Origin: JADLBR01 sp964651705
GTDB lineage: Bacteria; Verrucomicrobiota; Verrucomicrobiia; JADLBR01
Length of the DNA: 64,000 nucleotides
Assembly (NCBI GenBank): GCA_964651705.1
Contig: CAZYWZ010000012.1
Coordinates: forward strand, 1-64,000
Reading direction: 5' to 3'
The notes beneath the pieces are model-generated. The model saw nothing but the letters and a program-made list of their open reading frames with translations, did no database searches and was not told the DNA's origin. This document shows positions 17,654 to 25,163 of the stretch, one piece after another. The stretch's first letter is position 1. Each line of letters opens with the position of its first letter. The translations under genes and the position numbers were made by a program.

Positions 17654-18127
17654 GTGAAACTCTCCCGCAAGTGCGAGTATGCCCTGCGCGCCCTCGTCGA
17701 GATCGGCGCCGCCGACGCCCGGGGCCAGCACCTCCTCGCCATCGGGACCATCGCCGGGCGCACCCGGATCCCAGAGAAATTCCTCGAGCAGATCCTCCTC
17801 GCCCTGCGCAATGCCGACATCCTCAAGAGCCGCCGCGGCATCGAGGGAGGCTACGGCCTCAATCGCGCCCCCGCCGATATCCGCCTCGGCGAGGTGATCC
17901 GCCTCATCGAGGGCACCTTCGCCCCGGTCCCATGCGCCGGCGTCCCATGGGGCGACGCCGTCGAATGCACCTGCCCCGACCCCGAGACCTGCGCGGTCCG
18001 CATCGTCATGTCCCGCCTCCATGCCGCCGCCAGCGCCGTCCTCGATGGCCTCACCCTCCAAGACGCCCTGCGCGATGCCGCCGAACGCCACCTCCAGCGC
18101 GGCGCCGCACTCAATTTCGAGATCTGA
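17654..18127 (+). CDS. Rrf2-family transcriptional regulator with four Cys
   Basis: 157 residues from a GTG start 7 nt after the kinase gene. The winged-helix N-terminus (KLSRKCEYALRALVEIG, then IPEKFLEQILLALRNADIL and SRRGIEGGYGL) is characteristic of Rrf2 proteins such as IscR, CymR and NsrR. C94, C105, C107 and C113 form a compact Cys cluster where IscR/NsrR bind an Fe-S cluster, so iron-sulfur, redox or NO sensing is plausible. It closes the operon with the PBP fusion. No long GTG-upstream leader is present, so translational coupling is likely. Confidence 0.9.
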   Translation: MKLSRKCEYALRALVEIGAADARGQHLLAIGTIAGRTRIPEKFLEQILLALRNADILKSRRGIEGGYGLNRAPADIRLGEVIRLIEGTFAPVPCAGVPWGDAVECTCPDPETCAVRIVMSRLHAAASAVLDGLTLQDALRDAAERHLQRGAALNFEI

Positions 18128-18129
18128 AC

Positions 18130-18996
18130 CTATTTCTTTTTCTTCTCGGGCCGGACCATGCCGCGGTAGGGGGCGTCCATCTTGAACGGGCCCTTCCACG
18201 GGTCGGGGACCGGCCGGTCGAGGCACCAGTGCACGGCGTTGACGACGAGCCGCAGCATCGGCTCCACCTGAAAATCCTCGGGGTGGCCGAGGGTGGTGAA
18301 AAAGGTGCGCGCGCCAAATTTGTTTTTCCAGGTCCAGGCGACGGGGTTGGGCTCGGCGGGCTTGTTGGGCTCGACGGCGGTGCCGATGAGCAGGCGCTCC
18401 GCATCGGCCGGGGGCCATTTCGGCACGACGTGATACAGCCACGACCGGACGTGGAAGGGCCCCGTCACACCCAGCAGGATCGGGTGCTTCTCTGCCCCGG
18501 GGGCGATGGCGACATCGGTGCTGGCCTGGTGGCCGTAGTGCGTGTGCCCGTCGGCACCCCAGCCGGGCGGCGCGCCAAAGGCGTCCGCGGCAAATCCATT
18601 CCACGACTCCAGCGGATGATCCTTCGGGTATTTGAAGGCGTGGGACGTCGTCCGAAAGCCCATCAGCGGCTTCCCGGATTTGAGATAGGCATCGAGATGC
18701 GCCAGCTGCTCCTGCGGGAGCCGCCGCCAGCGAAGGTAGAGCACCGCGAGATCCGCGCCGGCCAGCGCCTCTAGCCCGGGGATGTTCTCCTCCGCGTTCT
18801 GGTCGGGCTGCGCCGTCAGGACGGTCGCGCGCATCCCGTAGTTCTTTTCCAACTCGGCCGCGAACATCGGCATCGTGACCTCGCCGCCGTATTCATGGTC
18901 GCCACAGACGAATACCACGTGGGGCTTCTCGGCCCCGCGGGCGGCGCCGACGAACGCGAGCATCAGGAACGCCGGGAGGAGGCGATGTCTATTCAT
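18130..18996 (-). CDS. Secreted ThuA-domain protein
   Basis: About 288 residues with a signal peptide (LLPAFLMLAFVGAARG). The glutamine-amidotransferase-like ThuA fold is indicated by VVFVCGDHEYGGEVTMPMF, LYLRWRRLP, GFRTTSHAF, and the C-terminal FGARTFFTTLGHPEDFQ and VNAVHWCLDRPV. ThuA proteins are linked to disaccharide (trehalose/keto-sugar) use and are abundant in Verrucomicrobia and Planctomycetes. Start ATG 18996 is chosen for the signal peptide; the longer frame reads back into the MITE-like repeat. It converges on the Rrf2 gene with only two bases between stops. Confidence 0.88.
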   Translation of the reverse strand: MNRHRLLPAFLMLAFVGAARGAEKPHVVFVCGDHEYGGEVTMPMFAAELEKNYGMRATVLTAQPDQNAEENIPGLEALAGADLAVLYLRWRRLPQEQLAHLDAYLKSGKPLMGFRTTSHAFKYPKDHPLESWNGFAADAFGAPPGWGADGHTHYGHQASTDVAIAPGAEKHPILLGVTGPFHVRSWLYHVVPKWPPADAERLLIGTAVEPNKPAEPNPVAWTWKNKFGARTFFTTLGHPEDFQVEPMLRLVVNAVHWCLDRPVPDPWKGPFKMDAPYRGMVRPEKKKK

Positions 18997-19045
18997 GCCG
19001 GAATCGTGGGACGAGCGGTCGGTCGCGTCAATGGCTGAAGGGCCC

Positions 19046-19257
19046 GCCAAATCCTCGCGTAAGGCGTACTCCTCGACCGATGTGCCCTCGACAAACCGTA
19101 TAGGATCCGCGCACCTCACCCTGTCGCGTCTTGTAGGGCGCGGATTCCCATCCGCGCCACGCACGGCCCTGCCGGTTGCCCGTGGCGCGAAAGGGATTTC
19201 GCGCCCTACATCCCCAAGCGTTGCGCCCCTGGGTGCGGCCTTACGCGAGGATTTGGG
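19046..19257. mobile_element. 212-bp MITE-like element, copy 2, with perfect target duplication
   Basis: Ends GCCAAATCCTCGCGTAAGG and CCTTACGCGAGGATTTGGG. The exact 5-bp repeat GGCCC lies on both sides (19041-19045 and 19258-19262). The inner core palindrome is at 19132-19210. The sequence between left end and core has diverged from copies 1 and 3. It occupies the 350-bp gap between thuA-like and glycosidase genes. Confidence 0.88.
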
Positions 19258-19347
19258 GGCCCGCCGTGGCGGGTAGCCTCCGTCCCCTCGCTACTCGATC
19301 ACATTCCCCTTGGAAGTCGGCGCCGGGTCGTGGATTGTTTGACTGCT

Positions 19348-20922
19348 ATGAATCCATTCGCCCCCCTCTGCCTCGCCATGCTCCCGTTGGGCGCCGCGCC
19401 GCCCAAGGCGCCGTTCAAGGTCCTCTTTGGCCACGACACGACATGCATCACGTCCTGCACGAGCCCATGGCGCCCGAAGGGCGGGCCATTGACCGATGAT
19501 CAGGTGCGCGCGTCCATCGACGAGATCGTCGGCGCCGACGCGATATTGTTCCAGCCGGGCTGCGGGTGGATCCCGTGGTGGAAATCGAAGGTCTACCCCG
19601 CCGAGGCGCACTACCGATTCTATCAGGAGACCTGCGGCATCAAGCCCAACACCTTCGGCGCGTACATGCTCGGGGGCGGGGATCTGCTGAAGACCTTCAC
19701 GGCGCGATGCAAGGAGCGCGGGGTGGCCGCCTTCGTGTCATTCCGGATGAACGATGGCCACGGCCTTGAGAACGCGGGCCTGACCAACGCGTCGGCGGCC
19801 CACACGGTATCGAGATTCTATCTGGAGAACTATCGCCGCTGGCGCATCGGCCCGGACCCGAAAGACTGGAACCAGCGCGTCCTGGATTGGGCGGTGCCCG
19901 AGGTCCGCGAGCACAAGTTCGCATTCCTGGAGGAGATCTGCGAGGGCTACGACATCGATGGGCTCGAGTTGGATTTCCAGCGCCACCCGAGCTACTTCAA
20001 AACCGGGATGCCCATGGCGGCGCGGCAAGAGATCATGGGGGAATTCATCGCCCGGGTGCGCGCGCTTCTGGACCGGACGGGCGGGGGCGGCGGGCGCCGC
20101 TGGCTGTGCGTCCGGCTCCCGGCGTACCTCGAATCGCACGCGGGGCTGGGCCTCGATGTGGCGTCGATGGCGGGTGCCGGCGTCGATATGTTCAATCTCT
20201 CCTCGCATTACTTCACGATGCAGCAGTCGGATCTCTCAGCGATCCGGCGGCTGGTGCCCGATAGCGCTGTGTATCTCGAACTGACGCACACCACCGCCAC
20301 AGGGCCATCGCTGAGTAAGGGCTACGATAGCTTCTCGTTCCGCCGCACGACGGAACCCCAGTACGCGACCACGGCCCACCGCGCCTACCGCGACGGCGCC
20401 GATGGGGTCAGCCTCTTCAATTTCGTCTATTACCGGGAACACGGCGGCCCCGGCCGCGGGCCCTTCAACGAGCCGCCCTTCGGCATCCTCCCGCGCCTCG
20501 CCGATCGCCCCTGGGCCGCCGCGCAGCCGCAATGGTATTTCGTCGCGCGCGAGTGGCGCGATAAGGAACCCATCCCCAAGTCCGTTTCCCGGAAACTCTC
20601 GGCGGGCGGCTCAACGCGATTCGCCATCGATGCAGCCCCCGGCGCGGGCCGGGCGCGCGACGGCACCTTGCGGCTGATGACTTCGGACGCCAAGCCCGGA
20701 AGGCAATGGCGCGTCACCGTCAACGGCGCGCCCCTCGCCCCCGCACCGTTCGTCGCCAAGCCGCTCGATCACCCCTACGACGGCACCGTCGGCGCGCCAG
20801 ATCAATACGCCTGCTTCGCCCTCCCCCGTTCCGCCGCCCGCGCCGGCAAGAACGAGATCGAGGTCCGGTTGGAAAAAGGTCCCGGCGCCAACGTGCAATA
20901 CCTCGACCTCACGCTGCCCTGA
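19348..20922 (+). CDS. Secreted glycosidase-like TIM-barrel protein
   Basis: About 524 residues with a short signal peptide (LCLAMLPLGAAPPKA). The central region has the look of a (beta/alpha)8 glycosidase: GVAAFVSFRMNDGHG, then YDIDGLELDFQRHPSYF with an acidic pair on a strand end, and DMFNLSSHYFTMQQ. A C-terminal beta domain (about 430-524) ends the protein. I cannot assign a CAZy family. Start 19348 is an ATG inside a slightly longer frame. Its TGA stop is formed by the tag CTGACTCGAAAATT of the 108-bp repeat that follows immediately. Confidence 0.6.
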   Translation: MNPFAPLCLAMLPLGAAPPKAPFKVLFGHDTTCITSCTSPWRPKGGPLTDDQVRASIDEIVGADAILFQPGCGWIPWWKSKVYPAEAHYRFYQETCGIKPNTFGAYMLGGGDLLKTFTARCKERGVAAFVSFRMNDGHGLENAGLTNASAAHTVSRFYLENYRRWRIGPDPKDWNQRVLDWAVPEVREHKFAFLEEICEGYDIDGLELDFQRHPSYFKTGMPMAARQEIMGEFIARVRALLDRTGGGGGRRWLCVRLPAYLESHAGLGLDVASMAGAGVDMFNLSSHYFTMQQSDLSAIRRLVPDSAVYLELTHTTATGPSLSKGYDSFSFRRTTEPQYATTAHRAYRDGADGVSLFNFVYYREHGGPGRGPFNEPPFGILPRLADRPWAAAQPQWYFVAREWRDKEPIPKSVSRKLSAGGSTRFAIDAAPGAGRARDGTLRLMTSDAKPGRQWRVTVNGAPLAPAPFVAKPLDHPYDGTVGAPDQYACFALPRSAARAGKNEIEVRLEKGPGANVQYLDLTLP

Positions 20923-21026
20923 CTCGAAAATTGGGTCGCGATGTAGGCTGCGCCTTGGCGCACGCGGACGGTCGATTCGGCAGCGTGCGCCAAGGCGCAG
21001 CCTACCATTTTCCGCCCCGGTGGTGC
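20919..21026 (+). repeat. 108-bp hairpin repeat (family B), copy 3
   Basis: Ends CTGACTCGAAAATTGGG and CCCCGGTGGTGC. Loop GGACGGTCGATTCGGCA. The first TGA is the stop codon of the glycosidase-like gene. Confidence 0.9.
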
Positions 21027-21062
21027 CGCCCGCGGGCAACATGGGATAGCTCGAAGATTCCA

Positions 21063-21136
21063 GATGTGGCCACGGCTGTCAGGCCTTGGATGCGCTGGCT
21101 GGGCGGCCCGACCTATCTGTGACCAGATGGGCTAAG
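21063..21136 (+). repeat. Families F and E composite repeat, copy 1
   Basis: A hairpin ATGTGGCCACGGCTGTCAGG is followed about 45 nt later by CTATCTGTGACCAGATGGG. The same pair in the same order is at 54317-54390. It lies between the 108-bp repeat and family C, all within the gene-free 20923-21314. Confidence 0.65.
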
Positions 21137-21183
21137 GCAGTGACCGCCAAGGACCTGACCGCCCACGTGTCGGGTCAGGGAGC

Positions 21184-21262
21184 GGCCCTTTTATGGACCG
21201 CGGTGGCAGAGCGTAGCGGCGACACCGCTTTGGCTTCCGGCGGAGCCGGAGCCCGCGCGGCA
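21184..21262 (+). repeat. Family C repeat
   Basis: Carries GGTGGCAGAGCGTAGCGGCG and CACCGCTTTGGCTTCCGGCG, as at 24833-24910 and, reversed, at 8341-8405 and 1-35. Potential hairpin between GCGGTGGC and the later CACCGC. Confidence 0.75.
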
Positions 21263-21314
21263 GGGCCAACGCCCTCACTCCAATCGCCAGAGGCGATCCG
21301 GCGCGTGCTCTCCC

Positions 21315-22883
21315 TCAGAGTCCCGGGAGGGTAGGATCCTCGCGCCCGGGGGGCCGCCGTCGCGGCCGGGCGGGCGCCGTCGCGGCCTGAATTTCCCGCT
21401 GCGCCCTCAGACACCCGTGAAACCATTGCGCCACGTGAGCACGCAACCCCATCGAGACCGTCTGATTCCTTGGCCCTGAGAGCTGGTCCATGCGCCAGGC
21501 GCCACTGCGCTCGCGACGGAGGCCCAGGGTGGCGCGGGCGGGCGCGGTCACCCGATAGACATAGTAAGCGCCCGAGCGGACGCGATCGGCATAGCTTGCC
21601 ACGCAATTGTGCTGGAGGCGTCCCTCCTCGGCAAGGTCAACGGCGCTGGTGAGCGGTGCGATGCCGTCTCCCGGCGGGAAGGGGGCTGGCGGGAAGTCGC
21701 TGGCGGGGGCCGCGGGCGGTGCCGTGGGCGCGGGCGGTGCCCGCCGTGCCCTGCGCGGCACCGGCGGTGGGGGTGGTTCGATCTCGCGTGGCGCGGCGAG
21801 TCGATTGAAGGCCTCGACCATCTCGTCGTGTTGGCGTCGCAGGGCGCGCACGGAATGCACGGGCCGAGGCGTGTTCGCGCCAGGGAGCATCTGCGCCATG
21901 CGCGCGGCGTCCTCAAGCAGATGGGCGATCGTGGGCCCACCGGGCGCCTGACGTTCTGCCGGGGAACCCCCGCGCCCGTTGCCTTGGCGCACCCGCGCGA
22001 TCTCCCCCACGATTTGCTGTAGGGCGGCAGGCGTCAACGATGGGCCCAGGATCCGTGAGCCGATGGCGAGGATGGCGGTGGCCGACAGCTCCGGAAGGTG
22101 CCGCAGCCGTTCCGCGGCCCCCGCGTCCGAGGCAAGTTCACGGAGTTCAAGAAGGGGCACCGCGCCGCAGGAATCCGGCGGGACCTTCTTGAGCAGGCGG
22201 ACCGAGCCCTCGCCGGCAGGAAAGCCCAGCCATGTCGCGATATCCCGCTGCCGGTGTTGCATCCGCTCCAGCGCCGCGGCCTCCAGATCCCGCGGCGCGC
22301 ACGCGTGAAAGACGCGGGGCGAGGCAAGCGCCCAAGCCAGCGCCGGATTCGAATCGATCAGCTCCAAAAACTTCGGCGCGCGCGCCGCCAGCCGCAGCAG
22401 CCTCCACTGGCCGAATCGAAAGCGCCCGAGCCTCGCGCGTATCGGCTCCGGGAGGCGCCCGATGGCGCGCCGGACCCAATCGTGCGCGGGCTCTGGACCG
22501 CCCGCCCCGGCCGCGCCCGATGCGGTCCCCTCGCCATCCCGATGCCCCGGCAGCCATTCGACCAAGGAGCGCCCAGGCTCTGGACCCGCGAGCCCGATCC
22601 ACCCTTGCCCCACCTCGAGATGCGGTTCGTAGGGCTCCCACGATCCACCGCGCATCTCCCGTCGCCTGGCCTCCGGTTCCGGCCAGGCCCTAACGTACAT
22701 CAGCCAGCGATCTGTCGGCACGTAGAGATCGCCTCCCCACTCCCGCGCCCCCTGCTCAAAATCCGTGTTCAGCCCCGTCGTCCAGTGCCCCCACCCCACC
22801 ACGGGGCAGTGCCGCCCCACCCGCCCCACGAGCTTCACCCGCAGGCTTTCGGCCACCTCCCGCGCTGTACTGGTCCCAGGCAT
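21315..22883 (-). CDS. PcfJ-like protein
   Basis: About 522 residues from ATG 22883. The C-terminal quarter carries the PcfJ signature: EEGRLQHNCVASYADRVRSG, then YYVYRVTAPARATLGLRRE and WRMDQLSGPRNQTVS. The middle is helical, with a Pro/Ala-rich linker (about 410-445) before the signature. PcfJ was named from conjugative plasmid pCF10, and relatives occur on mobile elements and chromosomes, with no established biochemical activity. There are no conjugation genes here. It is a single gene between repeat blocks, transcribed in the same direction as the upstream glycosidase but 163 nt from it. Confidence 0.75.
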   Translation of the reverse strand: MPGTSTAREVAESLRVKLVGRVGRHCPVVGWGHWTTGLNTDFEQGAREWGGDLYVPTDRWLMYVRAWPEPEARRREMRGGSWEPYEPHLEVGQGWIGLAGPEPGRSLVEWLPGHRDGEGTASGAAGAGGPEPAHDWVRRAIGRLPEPIRARLGRFRFGQWRLLRLAARAPKFLELIDSNPALAWALASPRVFHACAPRDLEAAALERMQHRQRDIATWLGFPAGEGSVRLLKKVPPDSCGAVPLLELRELASDAGAAERLRHLPELSATAILAIGSRILGPSLTPAALQQIVGEIARVRQGNGRGGSPAERQAPGGPTIAHLLEDAARMAQMLPGANTPRPVHSVRALRRQHDEMVEAFNRLAAPREIEPPPPPVPRRARRAPPAPTAPPAAPASDFPPAPFPPGDGIAPLTSAVDLAEEGRLQHNCVASYADRVRSGAYYVYRVTAPARATLGLRRERSGAWRMDQLSGPRNQTVSMGLRAHVAQWFHGCLRAQREIQAATAPARPRRRPPGREDPTLPGL

Positions 22884-23046
22884 CTTTCCGAAAATTCTGC
22901 CCCGGTGGGTCCGGTCCCGATCAACTCGGAATTTTGGCGGATTTCGTGGGCCGCGGGCAGTCCACGCAGAGAAGCGCGTTCTCCGGCGGGGTCCCAGAAA
23001 TCCTGAGACGGGTGCGTCGAGAATGAAGATGGGTCCGGGCCACCCG

Positions 23047-24537
23047 CTACCGCAACGCCGGCAGCGCCGCGGGATCCTCGGCAAAGAGGAGCACCCAGGC
23101 ACCGGCGACCGGCGACTCCACCGCCACGGCCACCGCGCCCCCGCCGCGTGGGAACGCCACCGGTGAGACGCGGGGCGGCGTCTCGGTGGAGTAATTCACG
23201 ACCCTCGCATGCCAGGTTTTCTCACCCGAGCCAGGGGGCAGCGTGAGCGCGAGCCCGTCACAGTCGAAGGGGCCGGAAGGTTCGGGTACGATCGCCACGA
23301 GGCCACGGCTGAGTTTTGCGTCGGCGCCATCCGCCAAGGTGTAGATGTGGGCGCCTCCCTGCATCCGGTGCGAGAACCAGAGCGCCCGCCCCGCGAGAAA
23401 TTCTCCCAGCAACCGGGTGGCCTCCGTGCCGCTGCCCCCCGGCTCGCGGGCGCCCTCGCCCCACCAGCAGAGCCGGGCCTGCTCGCCAGTCAGGCGATTG
23501 CGCGCCACCCAATCCAGGAACCGCAGCCCGCGATCCAAAATCGTCACCGGCCCTTTTCCGGCATGGCCGTGATCCTCGGTGATCCAGATGCCCTCGACCT
23601 TCCCCGGTTTGAGATACTCATCGTGGTACTGCTGGAGCGTCTCGATGGTGCGCGGGGAACCCGCCATGTAATGCACCGTCAGCAGGTCGATGTGTTTCCA
23701 GACCGGCACCCCCTTCAAGGTCGGCGCCTGCGCGCCATCGAAGCTCCGGCCCATCACGTTGGCGAGAAACGCGAGGTTCTGGCGGTTGTACGGGTTCATC
23801 GAGCCGAGCGCTATCCGGATCTTGCGCGGGTCCCCGTACACGTCCCGCGACGCGCGCTCGGTCGCCTCGATCGCCGGCGCCAGATAACCGTCCACGTAAT
23901 AGTCCTCTTTCCACTTCAGGTCGTAGCCGAAAAAATTGTCCTCTTTCCCGCCGGGCGCCTGCCCCTGGCGCTTGCCCGGCGCCCCCGCGTCGCGCCGATC
24001 CCACACGCCCTTGGGATCGAAATGCCCACTCACCACCTCGTTGCCCATCTGCCAGACGATGCATCGGTGCGCCTCGGGGAATCGCTCGTGGATCTGCCGC
24101 ACCGCCCAATACGCGCGGTCCTTGTCGAATGGCTCCAGGCTCGGCCGCACGATGCTCGTCATCAGATAGATGGCGGTGATGCGGTGCGCGATGAGTTCGG
24201 GCACCAGCTCGGTCGCCGACTTGCGCCCGCGCGGCCCCCGGAAGTCCTCCAGCGTGAACCGCACCTCCCGCCCGGTGAAAGGCCCCTTGCGCGGGGGCGC
24301 CGCGGGATTCTCTCCCTGGATGCCGACGTGCGTCCCCCCGTAGCTGCGCACCGTGTTCCACGCCTTCCCCGCCCCCTCCGGTGAACTCGCGTAGTGCGTC
24401 CCGAAATAATCCGCCCACGGCGACGCCACCCGCGCCATCGTCGGGCCATCGATGGTCACGGCCACGTCCGCGGCAACGGTCGCTCGCCCGCAGAACAACG
24501 ATGGGCCGAAGGCCAGGAGGCAGAGCGCGCGTTTCAT
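23047..24537 (-). CDS. Secreted clan GH-A-like glycoside hydrolase
   Basis: 496 residues with a signal peptide (ALCLLAFGPSLFCGRATVAA). The strand-4 acid/base motif is visible as IVWQMGNEVVSGH, with E167 the probable proton donor. A strand-7 nucleophile is likely in VEGIWITEDHGHAGKG (near residue 325). The LLTVHYMAGSPRTIETLQQY segment between them also fits a TIM-barrel glycosidase. A C-terminal beta domain follows (about 385-496). The exact family (GH5, GH39 or a related one) cannot be decided by eye, nor can the substrate. It has no neighbouring binding or transport genes. Confidence 0.72.
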   Translation of the reverse strand: MKRALCLLAFGPSLFCGRATVAADVAVTIDGPTMARVASPWADYFGTHYASSPEGAGKAWNTVRSYGGTHVGIQGENPAAPPRKGPFTGREVRFTLEDFRGPRGRKSATELVPELIAHRITAIYLMTSIVRPSLEPFDKDRAYWAVRQIHERFPEAHRCIVWQMGNEVVSGHFDPKGVWDRRDAGAPGKRQGQAPGGKEDNFFGYDLKWKEDYYVDGYLAPAIEATERASRDVYGDPRKIRIALGSMNPYNRQNLAFLANVMGRSFDGAQAPTLKGVPVWKHIDLLTVHYMAGSPRTIETLQQYHDEYLKPGKVEGIWITEDHGHAGKGPVTILDRGLRFLDWVARNRLTGEQARLCWWGEGAREPGGSGTEATRLLGEFLAGRALWFSHRMQGGAHIYTLADGADAKLSRGLVAIVPEPSGPFDCDGLALTLPPGSGEKTWHARVVNYSTETPPRVSPVAFPRGGGAVAVAVESPVAGAWVLLFAEDPAALPALR

Positions 24538-24773
24538 GGTCTAAATTTGAATGGCTCGCCCCACGTCGCGTCAAGGTTGCCTTTGCGCCGGACGGCGGCG
24601 CGGGCGGGATCTGGCGAGCCGGTTCCAAAGCGGTGCGTTTTGGTCCCCAAAAAGGGCCGCCGAACCCCATTTTCATCGTCATGCCCTATAATAAACGATG
24701 GACTCGCCGAAAGTTGCCAAGGTCTGGCCCCGAGCGCGCCCCACTGCTCCGTGAACAACAGGCCACCCCGGCT

Positions 24774-24810
24774 AGGAATCTGTCAGACTTCGTCCGGCAG
24801 ATTCGATTCC
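24774..24810. repeat. Family D hairpin, degenerate copy
   Basis: Reads CTAGGAATCTGTCAGACTTC and then GTCCGGCAGATTCGATTCC, an imperfect version of the hairpin seen at 57984-58016. It lies in the gene-free 24538-25163, which is otherwise filled by families C and H and an unassigned stretch 24538-24770. Confidence 0.6.
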
Positions 24811-24832
24811 GTTCATTGGAATGGCGGCGCCT

Positions 24833-24910
24833 CTTTGGACTGCGGTGGCAGAGCGTAGCGGCGACACCGCTTTGGCTTCCGGCGGAGCCGGAACCCGCGC
24901 GCCGGCGGCG
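24833..24910 (+). repeat. Family C repeat
   Basis: Nearly identical to 21184-21262 over the GGCAGAGCGTAGCGGCGACA core. Confidence 0.75.
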
Positions 24911-24948
24911 GGGCTGACCTGAAACTTCACCGCGAACCTGGGCATTCC

Positions 24949-25024
24949 GTAAGGCGGACACTCCTGTCCGCCGCGTTGGCGCTATGCGCCGGCTCGCGGT
25001 GGCGGACAGGAGTGTCCGCCTTAC
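24949..25024. repeat. 76-bp hairpin (family H)
   Basis: Arms GTAAGGCGGACACTCCTGTC and its near-perfect complement ending GTGTCCGCCTTAC enclose about 22 nt. Only one copy in the window. It is followed by GCGCGAAAGGGATCTCGCGCC, which resembles the right arm of core palindrome A. Confidence 0.75.
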
Positions 25025-25163
25025 GCCGCGACGTTTCCACAAGAAAGATGCGGCGCGAAAGGGATCTCGCGCCACACATCTTTCGCCCCGGCGGTCAATC
25101 GCGTCGATTGGCCCGGCCGCCGTCGCCTCGACTCCGGCCGGGCCGTCTGATAGGCTCCATCGC

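Noticed and set aside
24538..24770. A gene in the gap upstream of the double oxidoreductase
   Set aside because: Open frames here have no start context or recognisable domain and grade into repeat families C, D and H.
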